Assembly (NCBI GenBank): GCA_026786335.1
Contig: JAJAYG010000487.1
Coordinates: 1 to 17,311, forward strand
Direction of reading: 5' to 3'
DNA length: 17,311 nt
Origin: Chitinophagales bacterium
GTDB taxonomy: Bacteria > Bacteroidota > Bacteroidia > Chitinophagales > UBA10324
Shown here: positions 1-8,317 of the stretch, one piece after another
How positions within the stretch are numbered: position 1 is the stretch's first letter
Layout: each line of letters opens with the position of its first letter
Notes under the pieces: model-generated
Told to the model about the DNA's origin: nothing
Databases searched by the model: none
What the model saw: the letters and a program-made list of their open reading frames with translations, nothing else
Made by a program: the position numbers and the translations under genes

Positions 1-1457
1 GATTTACTGATAGTGAGGATTTTCCTGTTATTAACAATACAGGTAATGCGAACACCTTACATCAAACCACAAAAGGATGTAGTGCACCTGATTGCAATTC
101 TGCCTTTATAGTTAAAATAAATTCAACCGCAACTAATCCAATTATTTGGTCATCTTATTTTGGTGACACTGGTGACTGCGGTGGAAACGCAATCAGGTTA
201 GACGACAACGGCAATGTTTACTTCGTGGGAAGCGGAACTGATCTGCCGGTTGATGGCAGTGGTACTTATATGGAAACTTCAGGCAGTGGATTCGTGCAGG
301 AATTCACAAACGACGGAGTTCCCATTTGGGGAACCACTATTGGAACTTCATCAACAAGCAAAGCGAATGTAAGGTCAGTAGAGGTTTCTTCAGGAACTGT
401 ATATGTTGCAGGTGATATTTCAGCTAGTGATTTGCCTCCTACCCCTTTGAATAGCTGGGGAGGAACAAGTGATGGCTTTGCTATCTCATTCGATGGTTCC
501 AGTCACGGAGTTAACTGGTCACGCTTTTTAGGAGGATTATGGGACGACGCGGCAAATGACTTAGTGTTTGTTAGTCCAAATATCTACGTTACAGGAGCAA
601 CGCAATCAGATCCAACCCTTACATTTCCGGGTCCTGATTTAGGAGGAACATTGGATTATCAGCAGGGTCACGCCGATGCAGCAAGTCAATACCGTGACAT
701 ATTCATTTCACGCAGTACAGCATCAAGTGGCGCGTTGAATTATGGAACTTACTACGGTGGCGGCGGTTACGATGTGGGAAAGAGTATTTGTGCAGGAACT
801 GACGGTACGAATACCTTGATTTACATTACAGGTTATACTGATTGTTCCAATTTTCCTTTTCCTTCAAGTAATCTTGCCAACGCTTATGATGATGAAGCAT
901 TAAATGGCTTAGGAAACGATCAGCCGTTTATAATCATGCTTGACCAAAACCTTTCAAACAAATGGGTCACACTGTTTGGAAAAGGAACAGGTGATGAATA
1001 TGGCACTGGAGTAAGCGCATACTCAAATCAAAAACTTTACATTACAGGGTATTCATTTGGCAATGAATTTCCATTTGACGATGGTCAGTCAGTCCCTTTT
1101 GATGCGCCTGACCCTTATTACTTTGATGCCATTCAAATCACTAATGGGTATACTACGCGTTTCAATATGTATTCAGTATTAACAGGGATCGTAGAGCACA
1201 ATGCACCTGATAACAAAGGATTCATTTTCCCTAATCCCAATAACGGCGACTTTACTGTTCAAATGGAAAAACCTATTGATGCAGATTGTATCCTGACAGT
1301 TTACAATGTTCTTGGAAAAGCAATTTATACTTTACCCCTGAGGGCTATAAATCAATCGAAGTTTAGCATTTCAATTGGCAATCAAGCATCAGGTATTTAT
1401 CTGGTCGAAATCCAAGGGAAAGGTTTTCAGCTTGAATCGAAAATCATTATCCAATGA
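1..1457 (+). CDS. T9SS-sorted SBBP-type beta-propeller protein, 5' partial
   Basis: The reading frame is open from base 3, so the gene begins upstream of the window; the GTG at 225 is only an internal codon. About 484 residues are visible. They contain repeated units of the SBBP kind, with blocks like AFIVKIN, YFGD, DDNGNVYFVG and TDLPV, then YYGGGGYDVGKSI and YITGYTDCSNFPF, which is typical of large secreted beta-propellers of Bacteroidota. The last ~80 residues form a T9SS type A sorting domain: a FPNPNNGDF start, a VYNVLGK strand, an ASGIYLVEI strand and a terminal KIIIQ. The protein should be exported by Sec and then carried across the outer membrane by T9SS, and may end on the surface or be released. 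The stop overlaps the start of the next gene (ATGA at 1454), so the two are likely co-transcribed and translationally coupled. The ligand or enzymatic role cannot be told; no catalytic domain is visible. Confidence 0.85.
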   Translation, partial: FTDSEDFPVINNTGNANTLHQTTKGCSAPDCNSAFIVKINSTATNPIIWSSYFGDTGDCGGNAIRLDDNGNVYFVGSGTDLPVDGSGTYMETSGSGFVQEFTNDGVPIWGTTIGTSSTSKANVRSVEVSSGTVYVAGDISASDLPPTPLNSWGGTSDGFAISFDGSSHGVNWSRFLGGLWDDAANDLVFVSPNIYVTGATQSDPTLTFPGPDLGGTLDYQQGHADAASQYRDIFISRSTASSGALNYGTYYGGGGYDVGKSICAGTDGTNTLIYITGYTDCSNFPFPSSNLANAYDDEALNGLGNDQPFIIMLDQNLSNKWVTLFGKGTGDEYGTGVSAYSNQKLYITGYSFGNEFPFDDGQSVPFDAPDPYYFDAIQITNGYTTRFNMYSVLTGIVEHNAPDNKGFIFPNPNNGDFTVQMEKPIDADCILTVYNVLGKAIYTLPLRAINQSKFSISIGNQASGIYLVEIQGKGFQLESKIIIQ

Positions 1458-2866
1458 AACACTTGCTTGCAATAACTTTTCTTTTGCTCACAGGTAAGTT
1501 TGCCAATTCACAAGTGAATTGGCAAACTTTGCCTCAGGGCAATACTTACTGGTGGGAGTGGGTGAATACACTATATTATGATAGCATTGAGAACAACTTG
1601 ATTGTAGCAGGTAACTTTATTTATCTCAATAACGGAGACACCATTTATCACATTGCAAAATGGGATGGTGTAAAATTTCTTCCTTTGGGTAAGGGACTTG
1701 ACAATATAGGTTCACCGTTGTATAATACTGGCACCAATATCCTTTCAATCTGTCCCTATCAAGATAAACTTTATGTAGGAGGTGGTTTTGCAAGAGTAGG
1801 AGACTTACCTTTCAATAATCTCGCTTACTGCTTAGCTACATGGGATGGCATGAATTGGGATTCAATCGCAGGGTATCCTAAAAATGAAGGTGTAAATAAC
1901 ATTCGTGTCTACAATGATACTTTGTACATCTGTGGTACAATGGATTCAGTAGCCGATCAGCAAGCCAATGGATTGATTGCATATGATGGAACAAGCTGGC
2001 ACTCGATGAAGCTTTTCAATCAGAATCCTAATCCCAATGAAAACAATGTTGTGATAGATATTGCCTTTTTTAATGGAGATATTTATCTTTCTGGAGTTTT
2101 TTATGACAGCACCGGACACCAACATCAAATGATGCGCCGCCAAAACGGAGTTTGGGAATTTATGCCAGAAGATTTGGATCTACATGGCGGCACTGATTGG
2201 TCAGGAACAATGATGATTTATGATAACAAGCTAATCGTCTCAGGATATTTTCTGCAACAATGGGGCAACATCGATAATAATATTATGGCATGGGATGGTA
2301 CTCAGTGGCATGCAATGGGCGGGGGAACAGATGCCCCAATCAGGAATATCTTCATTCACGATGACAAGCTCTACGCAGTAGGTAATTTTTATACGGCAGG
2401 GGGGGTCGAGGTAGATAAAGTAGCTATTTGGGATGGAAATGAATGGTGTGGTTTAGGCGGCATTTTTAATAACACTGTTTTAAGTGGAGCTTTCTATAAA
2501 GATACTCTCTATGTAGGGGGTGGTTTTACAACTTTAAGTGATAGCTCTGCTATTAATATTGCAAGGTTCGCCGGAGGTAATGATATAGATACCTGCGGCG
2601 CATTGGTCAGCATTTCTCAACCCACTCAAAACAACTTCACTTTTTCCTTTTTCCCCAACCCCACTACCACCCAACTCACCATCACCACATCATCCAACGG
2701 CAAACTCACCATCACCAACAGCTTAAGCCAAACAATACAAACCCTCACAATCAATAACGCCCAACAACAAATTCCAACCTTAACATTTCCATCCGGCATT
2801 TACTTCCTCACCTTTCAAACAGAAAAAACAATTCAAACAAAAAAACTTTTGGTTCAGCATGAATAA
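1454..2866 (+). CDS. T9SS-sorted protein with WDG-type propeller repeats
   Basis: This is a 470-residue secreted protein. Residues 1-20 form a Sec signal peptide (MKHLLAITFLLLTGKFANSQ), cut near SQ/VN. The body holds six or seven related blades, each with a W/Y-DG-x-x-W element, a glycine-rich turn and a strand like DKLYVGGGF (for example AKWDGVKF, ATWDGMNW, MAWDGTQWHAMGGG, AIWDGNEW), suggesting a beta-propeller. Residues from about 400 form a T9SS type A sorting domain (FFPNPTTTQLTI, then PSGIYFLTF and a lysine-rich KKLLVQHE tail). The ATG lies in an ATGA overlap with the preceding propeller gene, which supports this start. Two oddities: a perfect inverted repeat lies across the signal-peptide junction (1496-1529), and the sorting-domain DNA is nearly G-free on the coding strand, unlike the rest of the gene. 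Function beyond secretion is unknown. Confidence 0.85.
   Translation: MKHLLAITFLLLTGKFANSQVNWQTLPQGNTYWWEWVNTLYYDSIENNLIVAGNFIYLNNGDTIYHIAKWDGVKFLPLGKGLDNIGSPLYNTGTNILSICPYQDKLYVGGGFARVGDLPFNNLAYCLATWDGMNWDSIAGYPKNEGVNNIRVYNDTLYICGTMDSVADQQANGLIAYDGTSWHSMKLFNQNPNPNENNVVIDIAFFNGDIYLSGVFYDSTGHQHQMMRRQNGVWEFMPEDLDLHGGTDWSGTMMIYDNKLIVSGYFLQQWGNIDNNIMAWDGTQWHAMGGGTDAPIRNIFIHDDKLYAVGNFYTAGGVEVDKVAIWDGNEWCGLGGIFNNTVLSGAFYKDTLYVGGGFTTLSDSSAINIARFAGGNDIDTCGALVSISQPTQNNFTFSFFPNPTTTQLTITTSSNGKLTITNSLSQTIQTLTINNAQQQIPTLTFPSGIYFLTFQTEKTIQTKKLLVQHE
1496..1529. repeat. perfect 16-bp inverted repeat, 2-nt loop, at a signal-peptide junction
   Basis: The left arm 1496-1511 reads AAGTTTGCCAATTCAC, the loop is AA (1512-1513), and the right arm 1514-1529 reads GTGAATTGGCAAACTT, its exact reverse complement. 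The element lies inside the coding frame of the second T9SS gene, codons 15-26, over the end of the signal peptide and the first mature residues, about 40 nt after the start codon. As RNA it would form a very stable hairpin. There is no U-tract after it, so it is not a standard terminator. It might affect translation, transcript processing or protein binding; which of these is unknown. Confidence 0.9.
2673..2717 (+). repeat. 15-bp direct repeat within the T9SS sorting domain
   Basis: AACTCACCATCACCA occurs at 2673-2687 and again at 2703-2717, 30 bp apart and in the same reading frame. It encodes the repeated LTIT strand in the sorting domain of the second gene. It lies within the G-poor, C-rich segment and may reflect a small internal duplication. 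Confidence 0.85.
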
Positions 2867-2951
2867 AAAGTAATTCTGCCTCATTATTTTCTTTCCCAAA
2901 ACAAACTCTCAAAAGATCAATGCTTTTATTTTCTTTTGCATCTGATTTTTT

Positions 2952-4769
2952 ATGACAGACGTTTATCAGCGCAGGCAATACATTCTTCAATACATCATCA
3001 TTGCAGTGATCATCATTTTCATTGCACGGTTATTTTACCTGCAGGTTATTGATAAAGATTATAAGCAATTAGCAAAGTCAAATGTGCTGCGTGAAGTCAC
3101 TGTGTTTCCTGCAAGAGGATTGGTGCACGACCGCAATGGAAAATTAATTATTGATAATCAAAAAGAATATGATCTGTGGGTGATACCCAATCAGGTAAAA
3201 AATTTTGACACCATTGGATTCTGCAATTTGGTGGGAGTGAGCGATACTTTTTTTCGCGAGACACTTGATAAAGCAAATGAGTATTCGCGATACAAACCAA
3301 CTTTATTTGAGAAAGGAATTTCGGTAGATAAATATGCATCCATACAAGAAGAGTTGTATCTGTTTCCCGGTTTTTACGGGCAAGTGCGCACTGTAAGAGC
3401 TTATCCGTTTAAATCTGCGGCGCACGTTGTGGGTTACATCAGTGAAGTGAATCAAAAACAAATTGACAAGAGTGAGGGATACTACAGATCGGGTGATTAC
3501 ATTGGTACAGGCGGCATAGAGCAATCTTATGAAAATGAATTGCGCGGAGTAAAGGGAACAAAATTTATTTTGGTTGACAATCACAACCGCGACATGGGAA
3601 CTTTTAGCGAGGGCAAGTTTGACACTGCCGCAGTGCCCGGTAACAACATGATTAGTTCCCTTGATATTGGTTTGCAGAAGTACGGCGAAGCTTTAATGAA
3701 AGGAAAAATAGGAAGCATTGTAGCCATAGAACCATTAACCGGCGAAGTGCTTGCGATGGTGAGCAGCCCTACTTATGATCCTGATCTGCTCACGGGTCAA
3801 AACCGGTCCAAAAATTTTTCATACCTTTTGATGGATAGTTTGAAACCATTATTTGTTCGTCCGCTTAAAGCAGCTTACCCCCCTGGCTCCACTTACAAAC
3901 CAACGCTTGCGTTAATCGGTTTACAGGCAGGTTCTATTGAATACCATACAACCTATAACTGCCCGGGTGCATATTATGTAGGCTCTTTGCGTGTTGGCTG
4001 CCACCACAAAGGATTTGTTCCGAATGTTTCAGTTGCCATTCAGTTTTCGTGCAACAGTTACTTCTGTAAAACATTGCGGGATGTTATTGACGATGACAAA
4101 TTTATTAATGCAGCTGAAGGACTCGACTACTGGAAAAAAATGCTTGATGATTTGGGTGTGGGTGTAAAAACCGGAATTGATTTACCTAATGAAGGTTATG
4201 GTTTTGTTCCTTCCTCAAAATACTATGATAAAATTTATGGAAAAGGAAGATGGAATTCAGTCACTGTGGTTTCTCTTGGTATTGGTCAGGGTGAAATAGG
4301 TGAAACACCATTACAAATGGCAAACGTTCTTTCGGCTATTGCAAACAAAGGATATTGGTATACACCACATCTGATTAAAAAAATTGAAGGCAGTGATACA
4401 ATGCTTAAGAAGAAAATTGTAAAACACATTGTACCAATTGACAGTAATTATTTTAATATGGTAATTGAAGGAATGAAAGATGTAGTTGATGCAGGCACAG
4501 GAACCATTGCAAGAATACCGGGAGTATCGCTTGCGGGCAAAACCGGAACAGCACAAAACCCGCATGGAAATGATCATTCGATCTTTATATGCTTTGCACC
4601 GGTTAAAAACCCTAAGATTGCCATTGCAGTAGTGGTTGAAAATGCAGGATTCGGCTCAACCTATGCAGCGCCCATTGCAAGCTTAATGATTGAAAAATAT
4701 TTGAATGATACCATTACTGCACCGCGTAAATATTTAGAAGAAAGAATGTTCAATGCAGTTGTAAAATGA
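2952..4769 (+). CDS. mrdA: penicillin-binding protein 2, elongation-specific transpeptidase
   Basis: PBP2 is the class B penicillin-binding protein that cross-links peptidoglycan during lateral wall growth, working with the SEDS glycosyltransferase RodA. The 605 residues fit the family length. One N-terminal membrane anchor spans residues ~12-32, followed by the non-catalytic pedestal domain with ARGLVHDRNG (54-63) and GTGGIEQSYENELRG (~185-199). The transpeptidase domain carries all three active-site motifs: STYK with the nucleophile Ser313 and Lys316, SCN at 366-368, and KTG at 530-532. The catalytic domain is thus in the periplasm. The stop overlaps the rodA start by ATGA, a standard arrangement for this pair. 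mreB, mreC and mreD, often upstream in other bacteria, are not adjacent; the neighbour is a T9SS cargo gene. The ATG is preceded by a TTCTTTTG stretch (2931-2938) resembling an imperfect Bacteroidota -7 element, but it lies very close to the start. Confidence 0.96.
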   Translation: MTDVYQRRQYILQYIIIAVIIIFIARLFYLQVIDKDYKQLAKSNVLREVTVFPARGLVHDRNGKLIIDNQKEYDLWVIPNQVKNFDTIGFCNLVGVSDTFFRETLDKANEYSRYKPTLFEKGISVDKYASIQEELYLFPGFYGQVRTVRAYPFKSAAHVVGYISEVNQKQIDKSEGYYRSGDYIGTGGIEQSYENELRGVKGTKFILVDNHNRDMGTFSEGKFDTAAVPGNNMISSLDIGLQKYGEALMKGKIGSIVAIEPLTGEVLAMVSSPTYDPDLLTGQNRSKNFSYLLMDSLKPLFVRPLKAAYPPGSTYKPTLALIGLQAGSIEYHTTYNCPGAYYVGSLRVGCHHKGFVPNVSVAIQFSCNSYFCKTLRDVIDDDKFINAAEGLDYWKKMLDDLGVGVKTGIDLPNEGYGFVPSSKYYDKIYGKGRWNSVTVVSLGIGQGEIGETPLQMANVLSAIANKGYWYTPHLIKKIEGSDTMLKKKIVKHIVPIDSNYFNMVIEGMKDVVDAGTGTIARIPGVSLAGKTGTAQNPHGNDHSIFICFAPVKNPKIAIAVVVENAGFGSTYAAPIASLMIEKYLNDTITAPRKYLEERMFNAVVK

Positions 4770-6034
4770 ATTATCAAACCATACGCAAACCCAATCAGGG
4801 CATTGATGCAATGCTCATCTTACTCTACTTCGCATTGGTGCTGGTGGGTTGGATGGCAATCTTTGCTTCAACGTATGATGAGTTGCAACCCAGCATTTTT
4901 GATCTGGATAAATCTTACGGCCGGCAATTTATCTGGATCATTGGTGCATTGATTCTTGCCGGTGCCGTGCTGCTTACCGATAGTAAATTTTACACCACGT
5001 TTGCTTACATTATTTACGCAATCATCATGCTCATGCTTGCTGCTGTATTTGTTTTGGGCACATCACATAAAGGAGATAAAAACTGGATCGATATCGGCAG
5101 CTTTCAATTGCAACCATCGGAGTTTGCAAAGCTGGCAGTGAGTTTAGCGCTGGCAAAATTTCTGAGCGTACTCAACATTAATTTCAAAGATACCAAAACA
5201 AGATTCATCGCACTTTCCATTTTTATTTTTCCAACACTCTTGATAATTCTTCAGGGGGATTTGGGATCGGCGCTCGTATTCTTCTCTTTTTTTCTCGTGC
5301 TTTTTCGTTTTGGTTTACCTGGATATTATTTATTGCTCGGTGTTTACATCATCCTGCTTTCAATTCTTGCATTGGTGTTTGATAAATTGATCCTGATGTT
5401 AGTCTTGCTGATTATCTCGGGAGCAATCTTATACATTGGGAGAAGAAGCAGGAACAGCATTTTTATTGTCCTCATCTCATTTCTCTTTTCGGCGGGTTAT
5501 GTTTTTGCTACTGATTTTGTATTCAATCACTTACTGGAAAAACATCAGCAGGTGAGGGTGAATGTTTTGTTGGGTAAGAAGGTGGATGTTAAAGATGCAG
5601 ATTACAATGTGCGCCAATCAAAAATTGCAATTGGTTCAGGCGGGTTTTTGGGTAAGGGATTTTTGCAGGGAACATTAACACGATTCAATTTTGTTCCTAT
5701 GCAGAGTACCGATTTTATTTTCTGCACCATTGGCGAAGAGTTTGGTTTTATAGGAACCACTTTACTCTTAGCAATCTTTCTCGCACTAATGCTTCGAATA
5801 CTTTTTGTTGCGCAACGACAGCGATCCCGTTTCTCAATGATCTATGCGTACTGTGTTGCAGGCATCATTTTCTTTCACGTATTAATTAATATCGGGATGA
5901 CGATTGGGTTAATGCCCGTAATCGGTGTACCCTTACCTTTCATCAGTTATGGTGGTTCTTCGCTATGGTCTTTTACTATTCTGCTTTTTATTTTAGTAAA
6001 GCTCGATGGTGACCGGCTGGCGATATTGAGATAA
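4766..6034 (+). CDS. rodA: RodA, SEDS peptidoglycan glycosyltransferase
   Basis: RodA polymerises lipid II into glycan strands in the inner membrane for cell elongation, paired with PBP2. The 422-residue sequence is strongly hydrophobic, with about ten membrane segments. Family blocks are visible in order: NWIDIGSFQLQPSEFAKLA (~106-124), the LQGDLGSALVF block (~162-172), the long extracytoplasmic loop leading to NVRQSKIAIGSGGFLGKGF (~281-299), FVPMQSTDFIF (~309-319), EEFGFIG (~324-330) and PFISYGGSS (~391-399). The catalytic acidic residue of the loop is probably Asp274 (VDVKDADY), by alignment from memory with the E. coli DPLGAGY segment; this is inference. The ATG lies in an ATGA overlap with the PBP2 stop, so the two are probably translated together. 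FtsW is the related alternative, but pairing with PBP2 favours RodA. Confidence 0.95.
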   Translation: MNYQTIRKPNQGIDAMLILLYFALVLVGWMAIFASTYDELQPSIFDLDKSYGRQFIWIIGALILAGAVLLTDSKFYTTFAYIIYAIIMLMLAAVFVLGTSHKGDKNWIDIGSFQLQPSEFAKLAVSLALAKFLSVLNINFKDTKTRFIALSIFIFPTLLIILQGDLGSALVFFSFFLVLFRFGLPGYYLLLGVYIILLSILALVFDKLILMLVLLIISGAILYIGRRSRNSIFIVLISFLFSAGYVFATDFVFNHLLEKHQQVRVNVLLGKKVDVKDADYNVRQSKIAIGSGGFLGKGFLQGTLTRFNFVPMQSTDFIFCTIGEEFGFIGTTLLLAIFLALMLRILFVAQRQRSRFSMIYAYCVAGIIFFHVLINIGMTIGLMPVIGVPLPFISYGGSSLWSFTILLFILVKLDGDRLAILR

Positions 6035-6094
6035 AGAAAAATTTCGATTTTATTCTTTGCAAACACTTACCTTTCATTCATCAAACTCCTTGCA

Positions 6095-6313
6095 ATGAAA
6101 ACAATTTTGATCACCCCGCCCAGAATAAAACTCATTGGGATTTTATTTTCAGTTTCATTTTTCTTTCCACCTCTTTCCATAGCGCAAGTGAATCTTGAAT
6201 GGGAAAAATTATTTAAATCGAATGGTAAACGCATTAGTTTATTGGTTAGTGAAGAAACGGACCGAAATGGAATTATAAAAATTATCATGGTCGGTGAGAT
6301 CAAAGAGCATTAA
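6095..6313 (+). pseudogene. truncated T9SS-cargo-like gene, N-terminal fragment
   Basis: An open frame of 72 residues starts with a clear Sec signal peptide (basic RIK, then GILFSVSFFFPPLSIAQ, likely cut at A-Q) and continues with VNLEWEKLF and DRNGIIKIIMVGEIKEH before a stop. The last part resembles the first strand of a propeller blade (D-x-N-G-x-I-x-x-VGE). No sorting domain follows in this frame, and 72 residues is far too short for a complete T9SS cargo protein. The next fragment downstream begins in the same way (signal peptide, AQ, then I/L-EW, then D-K-N-D-x-L-I-I-VG). I therefore read this as the truncated first copy of a tandem paralogous pair. A genuine small secreted protein cannot be excluded. 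Confidence 0.55.
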
Positions 6314-6323
6314 ATAAAAGATA

Positions 6324-6659
6324 ATGAAGTTACCGAAACTCATATTAACATCCCTCTTCATATTGCAGCACTTATGGGTCGGAGTCAAATTTCGATTGAG
6401 TGGCTAAATTGGTTTGATCGTAACACCCAGTCACAAACTCCAATTCAATTTTCACTTGATAAGAATGATGACTTGATAATAGTAGGTAGAGATTATAAAT
6501 CCGCATGGTATTATAATCCTACTTGTAAAAAAAACAGGCATATTCGAAGTTACCGGAAAAATAAATATTGATGTCGCTGAATATGCCGCGGGAATTTATT
6601 TTGTGCTTTGCAGAATGGAAAATGAAACATCGGTTAGTCGCCTCGTGATCGGCAAATAG
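6324..6659 (+). pseudogene. frameshifted remnant of a T9SS-sorted protein
   Basis: Three pieces line up as one broken gene. From the ATG at 6324, frame 3 encodes a signal peptide (MKLPKLILTSLFILQHLWVG). Frame 2 then continues with QISIEWLNWFDRN and SLDKNDDLIIVGRDY. Frame 3 resumes with GIFEVTGKINIDVAEY, AAGIYFVLC and SRLVIGK, a good T9SS sorting-domain end, stopping at 6657-6659. Restoring one base near 6384 would give the usual G-A-Q cleavage site and join the first two pieces. One surplus A in the 8-A run at 6527-6534 would explain the second shift. The reconstructed product is only about 110 residues, so most of the propeller body has probably been deleted as well. Sequencing error at the A-run could explain the second shift but not the missing body. 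The remnant ends 2 bp before the convergent lipoprotein gene. Confidence 0.65.
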
Positions 6660-6661
6660 TC

Positions 6662-8311
6662 TCACCTGTTCTCCACCTTCATCACCGCATCTACATCCCA
6701 GTTTGGGCGAATGGTGATGGCGCCTGAGTAAAGAAATATCTTTTCGGGTTGCAGGTGCTTCCAGTAATTCCCCGAATTCCAGATGAGGTTATTGTTTTTG
6801 TCTTCCACAATTTTGAGGGTGTAATTTCCGGGAGCTAAAGATTTAAAAAGAATGAGATTGCTTTTTGACTGCAATTTTTCTTTGGCAATCAATGCACCGG
6901 ATGGTGATCGAAACTCATAGTAGTAATTTGTTTTGTTAGTTGAATCGGCAAATGAAATTTTAAGATTCAGGTTTCCCAATTCTTCTTCGTCAAAAGTGTG
7001 AAAGTTTATTCTAACCGTATCATTTCTGTTGCCAAACAAATCACTAAAAGCTGAATCGGGAATCAATAATGTGTAAGATTTATTTGGCATGAATTGATAG
7101 GCAATGAAAGCGCGCTTTTTTCCATAAACTGTATCGATCACGAATTTTGCCTGCACAATAGTTTCATTTTTACCGGAGTCAACTTTCAAAAATATTTTTC
7201 GCTCATCATTTCTTGCAACCACCGGGAAATTAAATTCAAGAAGCAAATGATTAGTTGCATGGATTGAACTTCCGTTTTTCCCTCCCGAAGAAACTATGCT
7301 TGGCAAAAGTTTTTGAGAAGAAGCAGAAATCTTTTGCTTGCTGTCGGCAATTTTCATTTTCACTTTTACAGTATCATTAAAATTATCATCACTCACAATA
7401 AAATTTATGCTGTCGGCTTTAAAGTCATTTACCCAATAGGTACACGTGTCGTGTGCGGTGTTGAATTCTAAAACTCCCTGCAATTCTTTATCTGTAGCAG
7501 CAATTATTAAATGCTGTGTATGCATTGCAAAAACAAAAGTTGCTTTTCCCGGTTGGCGCGAATAAGCATTGAGCAGCGATTGCTTTTCGGCATTCGGTTT
7601 AAAGAGTGAGAGCTGATAAAAGCCCAATGTATCAGCAATCCTAATTGCTGAATCAAAGAATGCAACCGATTCACCGGGCTGATCATAAAGCAAATTAAAA
7701 TTCTGATCGTCGAGCGCAAATATTTTAAAACTGCCATTGCTGATGTGGCTGATCACAAAACTTCCTGATGTGTCTGTTCTTGCATTGTAATCAGGTCGCC
7801 GTTTTGCCACCACAGAATCATCGGTTGCATTGCGGTACAGCATCACCAGAATATTTGGTTTCAGTTTTCCTGCCAAAGCATTTTGCAATTTCCCCTGAAT
7901 GCGCAACGAGTCAATCGAACTTCCTGTGCTAAAAACATATTGGTAGTTGAGCATGATATTGCCTTCTGTAATATCCTTGATAGCATTGCCGAAGTTTACG
8001 GTATAGGTAGTATTTTTTCTAAGTGTATCGGGCAAATCAATCAGCAAAGTTTTACCTCGCAGTTTAAAAACGGGATTGCCTTCTAATGCAGGTGAAAAGA
8101 AAACCTGGTTAGTGGCATCATTCAATTGAACATATTCATCGAAGGTGATTGCAATTCTTGATGCATGAAAATTCACCGAGAGGTTTTCGGGATTCGATTT
8201 CTCCACCTGCGGAGGCACAATATCTTTTATACCACCTGTGGGCGCAACCTGACTTGCACAGGATGCGAGGAATAAAATTACAGCGATGTAAAATGTGTAA
8301 CGCAATTTCAC
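6662..8311 (-). CDS. Ig-like (Big_5/SbsA-type) domain lipoprotein
   Basis: I place the start at a GTG (8311-8309), giving ~549 residues that open MKLRYTFYIAVILFLASC. This is a compact lipoprotein signal peptide with the lipobox L-A-S-C and lipidated Cys18. An in-frame ATG at 8353 would add 14 residues, but those codons lie inside an intrinsic terminator hairpin and would spoil the signal peptide. After the Cys comes APTGGIKDIVPP, then PENLSVNFHASRIAITFDEYVQLND and NTTYTVNFGNAIKDITEGN, the pattern of the bacterial Ig-like domain seen in a conserved Bacteroidota lipoprotein family. The rest looks like beta-sandwich segments without a catalytic motif; the end reads DKNNNLIWNSGNYW. It is probably anchored in an outer- or inner-membrane leaflet. 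Its role is unknown. It lies downstream of the zinc peptidase gene but beyond that gene's terminator, so expression would need read-through or its own promoter. Confidence 0.8.
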   Translation of the reverse strand: MKLRYTFYIAVILFLASCASQVAPTGGIKDIVPPQVEKSNPENLSVNFHASRIAITFDEYVQLNDATNQVFFSPALEGNPVFKLRGKTLLIDLPDTLRKNTTYTVNFGNAIKDITEGNIMLNYQYVFSTGSSIDSLRIQGKLQNALAGKLKPNILVMLYRNATDDSVVAKRRPDYNARTDTSGSFVISHISNGSFKIFALDDQNFNLLYDQPGESVAFFDSAIRIADTLGFYQLSLFKPNAEKQSLLNAYSRQPGKATFVFAMHTQHLIIAATDKELQGVLEFNTAHDTCTYWVNDFKADSINFIVSDDNFNDTVKVKMKIADSKQKISASSQKLLPSIVSSGGKNGSSIHATNHLLLEFNFPVVARNDERKIFLKVDSGKNETIVQAKFVIDTVYGKKRAFIAYQFMPNKSYTLLIPDSAFSDLFGNRNDTVRINFHTFDEEELGNLNLKISFADSTNKTNYYYEFRSPSGALIAKEKLQSKSNLILFKSLAPGNYTLKIVEDKNNNLIWNSGNYWKHLQPEKIFLYSGAITIRPNWDVDAVMKVENR

Positions 8312-8317
8312 AAGGTG

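Noticed and set aside
6033..6058. AAAGAA/TTCTTT pairing after rodA as a terminator
   Set aside because: The stem is short, AT-only and has a long loop; no T-tract follows.
7507..7737. Second frame inside the lipoprotein gene
   Set aside because: It overlaps the longer frame with a clear lipobox and Ig-like domain; it is a shadow.
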